From: Novosphingobium sp. PP1Y
GTDB taxonomy: Bacteria; Pseudomonadota; Alphaproteobacteria; Sphingomonadales; Sphingomonadaceae
NCBI RefSeq assembly: GCF_000253255.1
Contig: NC_015580.1
Location: 2,121,001 to 2,185,000, forward strand
Length of the DNA stretch: 64,000 bases
Reading direction: 5' to 3'
Below, in pieces: positions 15,079 through 23,579 of this stretch. Positions within the stretch are counted from its first letter, which is position 1. Each line of letters begins with the position of its first letter. The position numbers and the translations under genes were made by a program. Under the pieces are notes generated by a model. That model was not told the DNA's origin, did no database searches, and saw only the letters and a list, made by a program, of their open reading frames with translations.

Positions 15079-15633
15079 ATGAACCTGCTTGCTTCGTCAG
15101 GTCAGTTGCGTGCCAGTTTTGCGCGATGGGCTTTGGTCTTCGTGCCGACACTTGTGCTGCTCGGCTTTCTTTCCGGCAAAATGGCCCAGAGCGGGCCGGA
15201 CAATCCATGGTTCGCCGCCTTGGTGAAGCCCGAGGTCTATCCGCCACCGGCGGCCTTTGGCATCGTCTGGACCGTACTGTACGTCCTGATGGGACTTGCG
15301 CTGGCGATGGTGGCTGCGGCTCGCGGAGCGCGGGGACGCGGTATTGCCGTGCTCGTCTTCACCGTGCAGTTCGCGCTGAATCTTGCGTGGTCTCCGATTT
15401 TCTTCGGTGCACATCAGATTACCGGCGGGCTGATCGTGATTGCATTGCTCGACGTGCTGGTCCTGCTTACGGCAGTCCTGTTCTATCGGGTCCGGCCGAT
15501 CGCGGCGGCACTGCTGGTGCCGTATCTCGCCTGGATTTTCTTCGCGACTTACCTCAATTACGCGTTTCTCGAAGCCAATCCCAAGCTGGACGGCGTCGAT
15601 GTTGCGCCTGCGGTTGAGCGTTTCGAGATCTGA
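15079..15633 (+). CDS. tspO: TspO/MBR family membrane protein (184 aa)
   Basis: Five-helix TspO/peripheral-benzodiazepine-receptor fold. Conserved features are NPWFAALVKPEVYPPPAAFGI (loop with PxxYPP), FGIVWTVLYVLMG, LNLAWSPIFFGAHQ and YLAWIFFATYLNYAF, matching the tryptophan- and proline-rich family signature. TspO proteins bind porphyrins and, in Rhodobacter, tune tetrapyrrole-dependent gene expression to oxygen. It sits in the inner (or outer) membrane. ATG 15079 follows GGGGGTGA at good spacing; a GTG at 15067 would add four residues. It is followed within 42 bases by the ubiK-like gene. Confidence 0.9.
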   Translation: MNLLASSGQLRASFARWALVFVPTLVLLGFLSGKMAQSGPDNPWFAALVKPEVYPPPAAFGIVWTVLYVLMGLALAMVAAARGARGRGIAVLVFTVQFALNLAWSPIFFGAHQITGGLIVIALLDVLVLLTAVLFYRVRPIAAALLVPYLAWIFFATYLNYAFLEANPKLDGVDVAPAVERFEI

Positions 15634-15674
15634 CCCCCCTTGCGCCGCGTTTCGGTGCGCACCATCATAGGGCC

Positions 15675-15929
15675 ATGCAAAGCGAAAATCCCTTCATCGC
15701 CGACTTCGTCAAGATGATGAACAGCGCCGCCGGCACGTTTGCAGGCATGACGCGTGAGGCCCGTGATACCGCCAAGGAGCGCTTCAAGGAGCTCATGGGC
15801 GACATGGACTTCGTCAGTCGCGAGGAATTCGACGCCGTCAAGGAAATGGCTGCGACGGCGCGCGAGGAAACCGAGACGCTGAAGAAGCAGGTCGCGGCGC
15901 TCGAGGCCAAGCTCTCCGCCAAGGGTTGA
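15675..15929 (+). CDS. ubiK: UbiK/BMFP accessory protein (84 aa)
   Basis: A short, highly charged coiled-coil protein of the BMFP family (MQSENPFIADFVKMMNSAAG then a long heptad region ending KKQVAALEAKLSAKG). UbiK homologues trimerise and stabilise the ubiquinone-biosynthesis complex around UbiJ at the inner membrane, needed for aerobic ubiquinone. The size and architecture fit the family. The next gene starts at a TTG inside its stop codon region (overlap 15926-15929), so the two are translationally coupled. Confidence 0.85.
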   Translation: MQSENPFIADFVKMMNSAAGTFAGMTREARDTAKERFKELMGDMDFVSREEFDAVKEMAATAREETETLKKQVAALEAKLSAKG

Positions 15930-16474
15930 TCGGTCCATCGGACGCAGATCCGGTGCCCGCCCTTTACCTGACCTTGTACGGCATCGCTGCGCTGGTCCTT
16001 GGACTGGCGCTTGGGCGTCGTGCGCGCCTGCGCTGGCCGGACGCCATGCCGCGCTGGATGCCGGCGGCTGTGCTCGTGCCCGGTCTCCTGCCGCTTTCCT
16101 GGCATTTCCGGCGAATTTCCGACTTCGTCGCTCCGGTGTCCGGCATCATGGACCGCAGCGGCGCGGCGGCCGAACTGGAAGCGCTGGCGCTCGGCCTGCC
16201 ATTCGCCGTCCTTGGCCTCTGGGGTCTCGCTATCCTCATCGCGCGGCGCGTGCCTGCCTTCGCAGCGCTGTTTCCGGGGCTGGCGACCTTGCTCTATCTT
16301 CTCGGTACGGCGCAGGCAGCGCCTCTCGTGGGAGAGGTCATCGCCGCGCGCCGGGATTGGCATGACCTGCTGATTGCCGCGCAGGTTCCGGCAAGTCTGG
16401 CCATCTGCGGTTTCCTGTGGGGCGCGCTTGGCCGTGCGGGGCTCTTCGCGCCCTGGTCCTTGCGGCGAAGGTGA
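15926..16474 (+). CDS. Polytopic membrane protein of unknown function (182 aa)
   Basis: Four to five hydrophobic segments: ALYLTLYGIAALVLGLALG, WMPAAVLVPGLLPLSW, LGLPFAVLGLWGLAILIA and ALFPGLATLLYLLG, with a C-terminal IAAQVPASLAICGFLWGALG. It has no recognised domain. TTG 15926 overlaps the UbiK stop (TTGA); GTG 15953 is an alternative start. The position between ubiK and recO does not specify a role. An inner-membrane location is clear from composition. Confidence 0.7.
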   Translation: MIGPSDADPVPALYLTLYGIAALVLGLALGRRARLRWPDAMPRWMPAAVLVPGLLPLSWHFRRISDFVAPVSGIMDRSGAAAELEALALGLPFAVLGLWGLAILIARRVPAFAALFPGLATLLYLLGTAQAAPLVGEVIAARRDWHDLLIAAQVPASLAICGFLWGALGRAGLFAPWSLRRR

Positions 16475-16520
16475 TCGCGCTCGGCTTGCCCCGCCCGATC
16501 AACCGTAGCACAGGGAAGCC

Positions 16521-17120
16521 ATGCAGCTTCGCGCTCCCGCCATAGTCTGTTCCACGAGGCCGCACGGCGAAACGGCGGTGATTGCGCGCCTGCTGACACA
16601 GGAGAGCGGCATCGTTGCGGCTTACGTGGCAGGAGGCAGGGGGCGCAACCTGCGGCCCGTGGTCATTCCGGGCAACGTGGTCGATGCCGAGATCCGAGCA
16701 CGATCGGAAAGCCAGTTGCCTTATGCGCGGCTCGAGCTTGTCGAGAGTCGCGGGCCTTGGCTGACCGAGCCCTTGCCTTCTGCCGCCATTTCCTGGGTCA
16801 CCGCGCTCACCGCGATCGCCTTGCCCGAGCGGCATCCTTATCCCGCGCTTTACGATGCGCTCGAGGCCTTGCTCGATGCGATTTGCGTGGCGCCGTCCGC
16901 GCGCGGCTGGGCCTTGCCGCTGCTGTCCTTCGAAGTGCTGCTGCTGCGCGAACTGGGCTACGGGGTGCCCGTGCCCCGGCCACAGGACGAGGATTGGGTC
17001 GCCGTTCTCGACACTTTCGACAGACTGGGACGTGAACTGGCAAGGTATCCGCTTGCTGATCGGCGCAGAGACGTTATGGCGGCGCGCGACCTGCTGCGTG
17101 AGCGGCTGGCACGTATCTGA
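16521..17120 (+). CDS. recO: DNA repair protein RecO (199 aa)
   Basis: N-terminal OB-fold with HGETAVIARLLTQESGIVAAYVAGGRG, the part that binds single-stranded DNA and helps RecF/RecR load RecA onto SSB-coated gaps. A helical C-terminal domain follows (LLSFEVLLLRELGYG). The protein is shorter than the usual 230-260 residues and I see no cysteine-rich zinc knuckle, which is common in alphaproteobacterial members. A GGGAAGCC precedes the ATG. It is followed 26 bases later by leuB in the same direction. Confidence 0.87.
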   Translation: MQLRAPAIVCSTRPHGETAVIARLLTQESGIVAAYVAGGRGRNLRPVVIPGNVVDAEIRARSESQLPYARLELVESRGPWLTEPLPSAAISWVTALTAIALPERHPYPALYDALEALLDAICVAPSARGWALPLLSFEVLLLRELGYGVPVPRPQDEDWVAVLDTFDRLGRELARYPLADRRRDVMAARDLLRERLARI

Positions 17121-17146
17121 AGCTACAAGACGAGTCTGGAGACGCC

Positions 17147-18190
17147 ATGCGCATCGCGGTTTTTGCAGGAGACGGAATCGGCCCCGAGGTCACCGAACAG
17201 GCGGTCCGCGTGCTCGAGACGCTGGACCTGCCGGGCCTCGAACTGGTCGAAGGCGATGTCGGCGGCGCGGCCTATTACAAGCACGGACACCCGTTGCCGC
17301 AGCAGACTTTGGACATTGCCCGTTCGAGCGATGCGATCCTGTTCGGCGCCGTGGGCGACTTTTCCTGCGACAATCTTGAACGTCACCTGCGTCCGGAGCA
17401 GGCCATTCTCGGCCTGCGCAAGGAACTCGGCCTGTTCGCGAACCTGCGCCCGGCACGCGTGTTCCCGGGCCTTGAGGACCTGACGACGCTGCGCCGCGAA
17501 GTCGCGCAGACCATCGACCTGCTCATCGTTCGCGAACTCAACGGCGACGTCTACTTCGGCGAGAAGGGCATGCGTACGCTGGAAGACGGCCGCCGCCAGG
17601 GCTGGGACATGATGTCCTATGCCGAGGACGAGGTGCGCCGCATCGCCCATTCGGGATTCAAGGCCGCGATGACCCGCGGCAGGAAGCTGACTTCGGTCGA
17701 CAAGGCCAACGTGCTGGAAACCTCGCAGCTGTGGCGCGACGTGGTGATCGAGGTTTCGGCCGAGTATCCCGAAGTCGAACTGAGCCACATGTACGTGGAC
17801 AACGCGGCAATGCAGCTCGTCAAGAATCCGGGCCAGTTCGACGTCATCGTCACCGGCAACCTCTTCGGCGATATCCTGTCGGACCAGGCCAGCATGTGCG
17901 TCGGCTCGATCGGCCTGCTCGCCTCGGCCTCGCTGGCAGAGGGGTCTTTCGGCCTTTATGAGCCGATCCACGGTTCGGCACCGGACATCGCAGGCAAGAA
18001 CCTTGCCAATCCGATGGCGACGATCCTTTCCGCGGCCATGCTGCTGCGCCATAGCCTTGGCCTCGAGGCCGAAGCGGCGCGGATCGAGGCCGCCGTGGCC
18101 AGGGCGCTTGCCGACGGCATCAAGGGCGGCGATCTTGGCGGCAGCGCCGGAACGCGGGAAATCGGTGACGCCGTCGTCGAACGGTTGTAA
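17147..18190 (+). CDS. leuB: 3-isopropylmalate dehydrogenase (347 aa)
   Basis: Beta-decarboxylating dehydrogenase of the leucine pathway, converting (2R,3S)-3-isopropylmalate to 2-oxoisocaproate with NAD+. Signature elements: FAGDGIGPEV at the N-terminus, TSVDKANVLETSQLWRDVV carrying the catalytic lysine, DNAAMQLVKNP and GNLFGDILSDQAS with the metal-binding aspartates, and EPIHGSAPDIAGKNLANP for NAD. The length is typical. The leuC/leuD genes are not adjacent. It probably belongs to the recO-leuB transcript. Confidence 0.95.
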   Translation: MRIAVFAGDGIGPEVTEQAVRVLETLDLPGLELVEGDVGGAAYYKHGHPLPQQTLDIARSSDAILFGAVGDFSCDNLERHLRPEQAILGLRKELGLFANLRPARVFPGLEDLTTLRREVAQTIDLLIVRELNGDVYFGEKGMRTLEDGRRQGWDMMSYAEDEVRRIAHSGFKAAMTRGRKLTSVDKANVLETSQLWRDVVIEVSAEYPEVELSHMYVDNAAMQLVKNPGQFDVIVTGNLFGDILSDQASMCVGSIGLLASASLAEGSFGLYEPIHGSAPDIAGKNLANPMATILSAAMLLRHSLGLEAEAARIEAAVARALADGIKGGDLGGSAGTREIGDAVVERL

Positions 18191-18227
18191 CAGGCGCAGG
18201 ACTTACCCAAGGTAGTCCATAAGAAAC

Positions 18228-19412
18228 ATGGGGCGCATGAACATTACTCGTTCCGATCTTGCTCAGGCCGTGGACGTTGCCGCGCAGCCGCTCGAGCTGG
18301 CTATCGTGCTGCCGACGTTCAATGAACGCGGCAACGTTGCCGGCATGGTCGAGCGGCTCGATGCCGCGCTCAAGGGCGTGGTCTGGGAAGCCATCTTCGT
18401 TGACGACAACAGCCCGGACGGGACTTCCGATGAGGCCCGTCGCCTTTCGCTGAAAGACCCGCGCGTGCGCTGCATCCAGCGCATCGGGCGTCGAGGTCTG
18501 GCGAGCGCGGCGATCGAGGGCATGTGTTCCACCGCAGCCCCGGTGGTGGCGGTGATGGATGCCGACCACCAGCACGATCCGGAACTGCTGCCCCAGATGC
18601 TCAAGGCCGTGCAGTCGGGCGAGTACGATCTCGCCTATGCCTCGCGCTTTGCGGAAGGGGCGAGCACCGAGGCGTGGGGAAGGCCTGACCGCGTCAAGGC
18701 ATCGGGCATTGCCAACAGGATTGCCAACAAGGTGACCGGGGTCGAACTGACCGACCCGATGAGCGGCTATTTCATGCTGCGCACGGAAACCTTGCGTGCA
18801 GACGCCCACCGCCTTTCGGGTGTGGGCTTCAAGATCCTTCTCGACATCCTTGCCACGGTCGATCGGCCGCTTCGGGTCAAGGAATTCCCCCTCCACTTCG
18901 CCGCCCGCGCGGAAGGCGAAAGCAAGCTGGATCAGACCGTCGTGTTCGAATTTCTCATTGGTCTTTACGACAAATGGCTCGGCCGCATCATTCCGACCCG
19001 CTTCGCGCTGTTCGGCACTGTCGGCGCAATGGGCGTGGTCGTCCAGCTAGCGGCGCTGTGGATGATGCTCCACGTCGTGTTCCGTGAGCGTTTCGTCTAC
19101 GGCAACTGGTCGGAAAGCGCGACGTTCAACGTGGCGAACACCATCGCCGCCGTCGTCGCGATGACATTCAACTTCGTGCTCAACAATGAGCTGACCTATT
19201 CGGACAAGCGTCTGCGCGGCTTCGTGCCGCTGATGCGCGGCTGGGCGCAGTTCGGCGTGACCTGTTCGCTGGGCTTGCTGACCAATATCGGTTCGGCCGC
19301 CATGCTCAAGACGATGGGCTTCCATGACGTTGTTGCCGTTGTGACCGGCATCATCCTCGGCTCGGTCTGGAACTTCGCGCTGTCGTCCAAGTTCGTCTGG
19401 GGCAAGTACTGA
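18228..19412 (+). CDS. GT2 polyprenyl-phosphate glycosyltransferase fused to GtrA domain (394 aa)
   Basis: The N-terminal half (about 20-250) is a family 2 glycosyltransferase of the dolichol-phosphate-mannose synthase type: VLPTFNERGNVAGMVERLD, FVDDNSPDGTS, and MDADHQHDPELLP carrying the catalytic aspartate triad. The C-terminal part (about 260-390) is a GtrA/DPMS membrane domain with four helices (FALFGTVGAMGVVVQLAALW, then a SVWNFALSSKFVWGKY end). Such fusions make polyprenyl-phosphate-hexose and help move it across the inner membrane. It faces a PMT-family transferase that would use this lipid donor. ATG 18228 or 18237 could be the start. A terminator follows. Confidence 0.9.
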   Translation: MGRMNITRSDLAQAVDVAAQPLELAIVLPTFNERGNVAGMVERLDAALKGVVWEAIFVDDNSPDGTSDEARRLSLKDPRVRCIQRIGRRGLASAAIEGMCSTAAPVVAVMDADHQHDPELLPQMLKAVQSGEYDLAYASRFAEGASTEAWGRPDRVKASGIANRIANKVTGVELTDPMSGYFMLRTETLRADAHRLSGVGFKILLDILATVDRPLRVKEFPLHFAARAEGESKLDQTVVFEFLIGLYDKWLGRIIPTRFALFGTVGAMGVVVQLAALWMMLHVVFRERFVYGNWSESATFNVANTIAAVVAMTFNFVLNNELTYSDKRLRGFVPLMRGWAQFGVTCSLGLLTNIGSAAMLKTMGFHDVVAVVTGIILGSVWNFALSSKFVWGKY

Positions 19413-19458
19413 TCTTCCCAAGCGCTAAACCGACCTAGCGAAAGGTCGGGCAAACAAG

Positions 19459-19490
19459 GGCTCCGCGCGGCAATCGGCGGGGCCTTTTTT
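19459..19490 (+). terminator. Rho-independent terminator after the GT2-GtrA gene
   Basis: GGCTCCGC (19459-19466) pairs with GCGGGGCC (19477-19484) and is followed by TTTTTT. A second small 7-bp hairpin (19430-19436 with 19443-19449) precedes it. Confidence 0.82.
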
Positions 19491-19503
19491 GTGACCCGCG
19501 ATA

Positions 19504-20784
19504 TCAGCGCCAGCCGGGCAGCCACATCCAGAAGTTGTAGACGTCCTTTGGCAGGGGCAGCCCCGAGAGGATCGGGAAGAACAGGACGAAAAAGCCGAGG
19601 GCGAGGACGAAAGTCCCTGTGCCCACGCGCTGCCAGCGTCCCTTGCTGGCCCACATGGCATCGAGGGCAAGCGCCAGAACCCCCATCAGGAAGGCACCGG
19701 GCAGCAGGTAGTGGTAATAGAACTGCACCGGCTTGGCGTTGTAGATCCACACGCCTAGCGTCGCGGCATAGAGCAGGACGAAGGCCAGCACGTCGTGGCG
19801 CTTCTGGTAGATCGCGGCGCCTATACCCCAGAGCAGGGCCAGCAGGCCGACCATCATCGAGAACGGATTGCCCAGCATGACGATGCCGCGCTGCGTATCC
19901 TTCATGGTCTCGAACAGGTACCAGATCACCCGCAGGTCGCCGACCCACTGGTACCACACGCTGCGGTAGGGATGGGGCTTTTTCACGCTTTCCTGCAGGC
20001 GCAGCATGTACTCGTGCTGCTTGAGGAAGCCGAAAGGCGAGACCGGACGGTCGGTGTAGAACATCGCCGGCGCGTAAGTGGCCCAGTAGACCGCGAGCGG
20101 GAACAGGCCGAGCCAGAAGGCCGCCTCGATCAGCGAGATGCCCTTGACCGGTCCGCCCTTGGGGCGTCCGGCAAAGGTCAGGCCGTTTTCGCGAATCCAC
20201 AGGATGAGGAAGCACAGGCCCGGCAGCATGACGGCCGGCGCGCTCGTCCACTTCGCTGCTATCGAGAGGCCCAGGGCGAGCCCTGAAAGCAGCAGCCTGA
20301 AGCGCCCGGCGGCTTTCGAACCGGACCGCAGGGCCGCCGCGAACTGCCACAGGCCGACCATGCACAGGCCCGCCTCGATCATGTCCAGCATGGCGATGCG
20401 GCTCTGGACGAACCACATGAAATTGGTCGCCAGCAGCATCATCGCCGCCAGCGTCGCTGCGCGGCGATGCGAGGCGTGCCACATCAGGCGGCCGAACCCG
20501 AGCAGGCCCAATGCGCCGAACAGCGCCGAGGGCAGTCTCCACCCGATCGGGCGGTCGCCCAGAAAGTGGATAGAGGTGGCGATCACTTCCTTTGCGAACA
20601 TCGGATGTTCGCGGTTCGCCGGGATCAGGTCCAGCAGCTTGAGCGAGGCCGGAACGTAGTGGATCTCGTCGAAATAGTATCGCCCCGGCAGGTCGATGCG
20701 CCAGAGCAACAGGGCAAGGAATCCGAGCGTGATGAAGAGGCACCAGCCGAGCGGATCACGGTCTTTGCGGGGGGTGAGCGGCAT
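19504..20784 (-). CDS. PMT-family (GT39) membrane mannosyltransferase-like protein (426 aa)
   Basis: A polytopic glycosyltransferase of the dolichyl-phosphate-mannose:protein mannosyltransferase family. The acidic pair D39-E40 in YYFDEIHYVPASLKLL sits in the first extracytoplasmic loop, as in Pmt proteins. Also seen are REHPMFAKEVIATSI, many hydrophobic helices, and a C-terminal four-helix PMT_4TMC-like region (VQFYYHYLLPGAFLMGVLAL). Such enzymes transfer a hexose from a polyprenyl-phosphate donor to protein or lipid on the outer side of the inner membrane. It converges on the GT2-GtrA gene, the likely donor maker. ATG 20784 is the last Met before the first helix; 20874 would add 30 residues. 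Confidence 0.86.
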   Translation of the reverse strand: MPLTPRKDRDPLGWCLFITLGFLALLLWRIDLPGRYYFDEIHYVPASLKLLDLIPANREHPMFAKEVIATSIHFLGDRPIGWRLPSALFGALGLLGFGRLMWHASHRRAATLAAMMLLATNFMWFVQSRIAMLDMIEAGLCMVGLWQFAAALRSGSKAAGRFRLLLSGLALGLSIAAKWTSAPAVMLPGLCFLILWIRENGLTFAGRPKGGPVKGISLIEAAFWLGLFPLAVYWATYAPAMFYTDRPVSPFGFLKQHEYMLRLQESVKKPHPYRSVWYQWVGDLRVIWYLFETMKDTQRGIVMLGNPFSMMVGLLALLWGIGAAIYQKRHDVLAFVLLYAATLGVWIYNAKPVQFYYHYLLPGAFLMGVLALALDAMWASKGRWQRVGTGTFVLALGFFVLFFPILSGLPLPKDVYNFWMWLPGWR

Positions 20785-20915
20785 CGGCTTTGCGGGATAG
20801 GGGGGAACTTCCCCTCCTTCAAGGGGACGCCGAACTTGTGCGGTGGACGAAGGCACGCTGCAGGAGCGCTGCATTCGCTTGCGCTGCGCCTTGCGCGAAT
20901 CTAGAGGCAGGAGCC

Positions 20916-22124
20916 ATGAAACGCACTACCGGAATGGACCGAGCCAAGACCTCTCAATGGCGTCCCGCCACCCGCGCGATTCGCGGCGGTACGTGGCGCT
21001 CGGAAATGGGTGAGACGAGCGAGGCGCTCTTCCTCACCTCGGGCTACTGCTACGACGATGCCGCGACGGTTGCCGCGCGCTTCGCCGGTGAGCAGGACGG
21101 CATGACCTACTCGCGCCTGCAGAACCCGACGGTGGCGATGCTCGAGGAACGCATTGCGTTGCTCGAAGGGGCCGAGGCGTGCCGCACACAGGCATCGGGC
21201 ATGGCGGCGATGACCGCTGCGCTGCTTTGCCAGCTCTCGGCGGGCGATCACATGGTCTCGGCCCGCGCGGCCTTCGGTTCGTGCCGCTGGCTGGGCGACA
21301 GCCTGCTGCCGCGCTTCGGCATCGACGTGACCGTGATCGACGCAACCGACAATGCCGCATGGGAAGCGGCAATCCGCCCGAACACCAAGGTCTTCTTCTT
21401 CGAGACGCCCGCGAATCCCACGATGGACGTCGCCGACCTCGAGTACATCTGCGGCCTGGCCCGTTCGCGCGGGATCACTACCGTGATCGACAATGCCTTC
21501 TGCACGCCTGCACTGCAGCGTCCGCTGGAATGGGGCGCGGACGTCGTTGCCTATTCGGCCACCAAGCTGATGGACGGGCAGGGCCGCGTCCTGGCGGGCG
21601 CCGTTTGCGGCAGCGAGGAATTCATCAACGAGAAGCTGCTGCCCTTCCAGCGCAACACCGGGCCGAACCTTTCGCCGTTCAACGCCTGGGTCGTGCTCAA
21701 GGGTCTCGAGACGCTCGACATGCGCGCCAGGAAGCAGAGCGAGAATGCGCTCAAGGTCGGCGAGTTCGTTGCCGGACGCGTGCGGAGGATCCTGCATCCC
21801 TGGCTGGACGGCCATCCCGGCCAGGCTCTTGCGCACAAGCAGATGGATGCCTGCGGGCCGATCTTCAGCTTCGTGCTCGATGGCGGCCGAGAACAGGCCC
21901 ATGCCTTGCTCGATGCCCTGCAGCTCATCGATATTTCGAACAATATCGGCGATTCCCGGTCGCTGATGTGTCACCCGGCCTCGACCACCCATCACAACAT
22001 GGGGCCGGAAGGCAGGGAGGCCATGGGCGTTTCGGAAGGAATGCTGCGCATCAATGTCGGGCTGGAAGATCCCGACGACCTGATCGAGGATCTCGACCAG
22101 GCCCTGGCCAAGGCAGGGCTCTGA
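20916..22124 (+). CDS. metZ: O-succinylhomoserine sulfhydrylase (402 aa)
   Basis: Cys/Met-metabolism PLP enzyme forming homocysteine directly from O-succinylhomoserine (or O-acetylhomoserine) and sulfide. K217 in AYSATKLMDGQGR is the PLP lysine. SRLQNPTVAMLEERIALLEG, QASGMAAM and CHPASTTHHNMGPE are typical of the MetZ branch used by Pseudomonas and alphaproteobacteria. ATG 20916 follows AGGAG (20908-20912). The gene is divergent from the PMT gene. I looked for a SAM-II riboswitch between 20785 and 20915 and did not find its consensus. Its last four bases overlap the histidine-kinase frame. Confidence 0.9.
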   Translation: MKRTTGMDRAKTSQWRPATRAIRGGTWRSEMGETSEALFLTSGYCYDDAATVAARFAGEQDGMTYSRLQNPTVAMLEERIALLEGAEACRTQASGMAAMTAALLCQLSAGDHMVSARAAFGSCRWLGDSLLPRFGIDVTVIDATDNAAWEAAIRPNTKVFFFETPANPTMDVADLEYICGLARSRGITTVIDNAFCTPALQRPLEWGADVVAYSATKLMDGQGRVLAGAVCGSEEFINEKLLPFQRNTGPNLSPFNAWVVLKGLETLDMRARKQSENALKVGEFVAGRVRRILHPWLDGHPGQALAHKQMDACGPIFSFVLDGGREQAHALLDALQLIDISNNIGDSRSLMCHPASTTHHNMGPEGREAMGVSEGMLRINVGLEDPDDLIEDLDQALAKAGL

Positions 22125-23476
22125 GCCCGCTGTCCCTCGGCGCCGATCCGGCGGCACTGCTCGCCGCGATCGTCGAATCGACTGACGACGCGATTGTCGG
22201 CAAGTCGCTGGAGGGACGCATCCTGAGCTGGAATCACGCGGCCGAGCGTATCTTCGGATACAAAGCCGAGGAGATTGTCGGCCGCAACGTGCGTACGCTC
22301 ATCCCGGCAGATCGCCAGGGTGAGGAAGACCGCATCATCGCGGCGATCACCCGGGGTGAGCGCATTTCCACCTTCGAGACGGTTCGCCTGCGCAAGGACG
22401 GCAGCGAGGTTCACGTCGCGGTGACGGTTTCGCCGGTGCACGATGCGGGCGGCAATGTCGTTGGTGCGAGCAAGATCGCGCGCGAGATTACCGAGCGCAA
22501 GATGATGATGGCGCAGTTGCAGGAAAGCGAAGAACGCTTCCGCCTGCTGGCCGACAACATCTCGCAGCTTGCCTGGATCGCTGACAGCGAAGGCTGGATT
22601 TTCTGGTACAACAAGCGCTGGTTCGATTACACCGGGACCACGCTGGAGGCCATGCAGGGCTGGGGCTGGAAGGCCGTTCACCACCCCGACCATGTCGATC
22701 GCGTGGTCGAGCGCGTTCAACATAGCTGGGACACCGGAGAGGACTGGGAGGATACCTTCCCCTTGCGCGGGGCTGACGGCCAATACCGCTGGTTCCTGTC
22801 CCGCGCCGTGCCGATCCGCGACGAGCGCGGGGGGATCATCTGCTGGTTCGGCACGAACACCGACGTTACCGAAATGCGCGATGCCGAGCAGCGGATCGAA
22901 CTGCTGCTGCAGGAAGTCAATCACCGCTCCAAGAACATGCTGGCGATCATCCAGTCCCTCGCGCGTCGCGGCGATGCCAATGGGCCGGATTTCGTCAGGA
23001 AGCTGGAACAGCGCATCCAGGGGCTGGCTGCGAACCAGGATGTCCTTGTCCGGCGTTCGTGGTCGGACGTTCCGGTGCTGGAAATGGTCGAGGGCCAGTT
23101 GCGGTCACTGGGGGAGGCGCGCTCGCAGGTGATCTGCCAGGGAGAGACGGTCATGCTCTCTCCCGGTGCAGCCGAGGCGCTGGCCATGGCCACGCACGAG
23201 ATGTGCACCAATGCCATGAAGTACGGTGCGCTCTCGGTCCCCAACGGGCAGGTCTTGATCGCGTGGCAGGTCGAAGGGGCGGGAGAGGACGCGCGTTTTC
23301 GCATTTCCTGGACGGAGAGTGGCGGGCCGCCTGTGTCGCCACCCGCGCACCACGGCTTCGGATCGCGTATCATCGTCGATGTGCCGCGCGTGAAGCTCGA
23401 TGCCGCGATCGAGACGAGCTATCGCCCGGAGGGGTTTCGCTGGTCGCTCGACTGCGGCTTCGCTTCGATTAGCTGA
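22121..23476 (+). CDS. HWE-family sensor histidine kinase with two PAS domains (about 451 aa, probable CTG start)
   Basis: Two PAS/PAC domains (about residues 10-125 and 137-255) precede an HWE-type kinase core. The phospho-accepting histidine is H268 in QEVNHRSKNMLAIIQSLARR. The N box is ATHEMCTNAMKYGALS (N364), and the family W-x-E element is WTE (397-399). There is no transmembrane segment, so it is a soluble sensor. No ATG, GTG or TTG occurs in this frame between the metZ region and the first PAS domain. CTG at 22121 overlaps the metZ TGA as CTGA, with AGGCAGGG upstream, and is the best start. It ends at TAG 23474-23476. HWE kinases often act in light, redox or general stress signalling; the partner regulator is not in the window. 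Confidence 0.85.
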   Translation: MSPLSLGADPAALLAAIVESTDDAIVGKSLEGRILSWNHAAERIFGYKAEEIVGRNVRTLIPADRQGEEDRIIAAITRGERISTFETVRLRKDGSEVHVAVTVSPVHDAGGNVVGASKIAREITERKMMMAQLQESEERFRLLADNISQLAWIADSEGWIFWYNKRWFDYTGTTLEAMQGWGWKAVHHPDHVDRVVERVQHSWDTGEDWEDTFPLRGADGQYRWFLSRAVPIRDERGGIICWFGTNTDVTEMRDAEQRIELLLQEVNHRSKNMLAIIQSLARRGDANGPDFVRKLEQRIQGLAANQDVLVRRSWSDVPVLEMVEGQLRSLGEARSQVICQGETVMLSPGAAEALAMATHEMCTNAMKYGALSVPNGQVLIAWQVEGAGEDARFRISWTESGGPPVSPPAHHGFGSRIIVDVPRVKLDAAIETSYRPEGFRWSLDCGFASIS

Positions 23477-23579
23477 TTTTGGGGCGGGGCGCAGGCCGCG
23501 CGGGGCAGGCAGTGCATTGCAGGAAACGCCGGTCAGGCAGTTGTCTCCGCGATCATTCGCCGTTAGGCTGGCGGCTGTC

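Noticed and set aside
20785..20915. SAM-II riboswitch before metZ
   Set aside because: I looked for the consensus stems and pseudoknot but did not see them.
21179..22120. Kinase frame extending back into metZ
   Set aside because: The first 300 codons are a shadow of metZ with no motif. The kinase begins near 22121.
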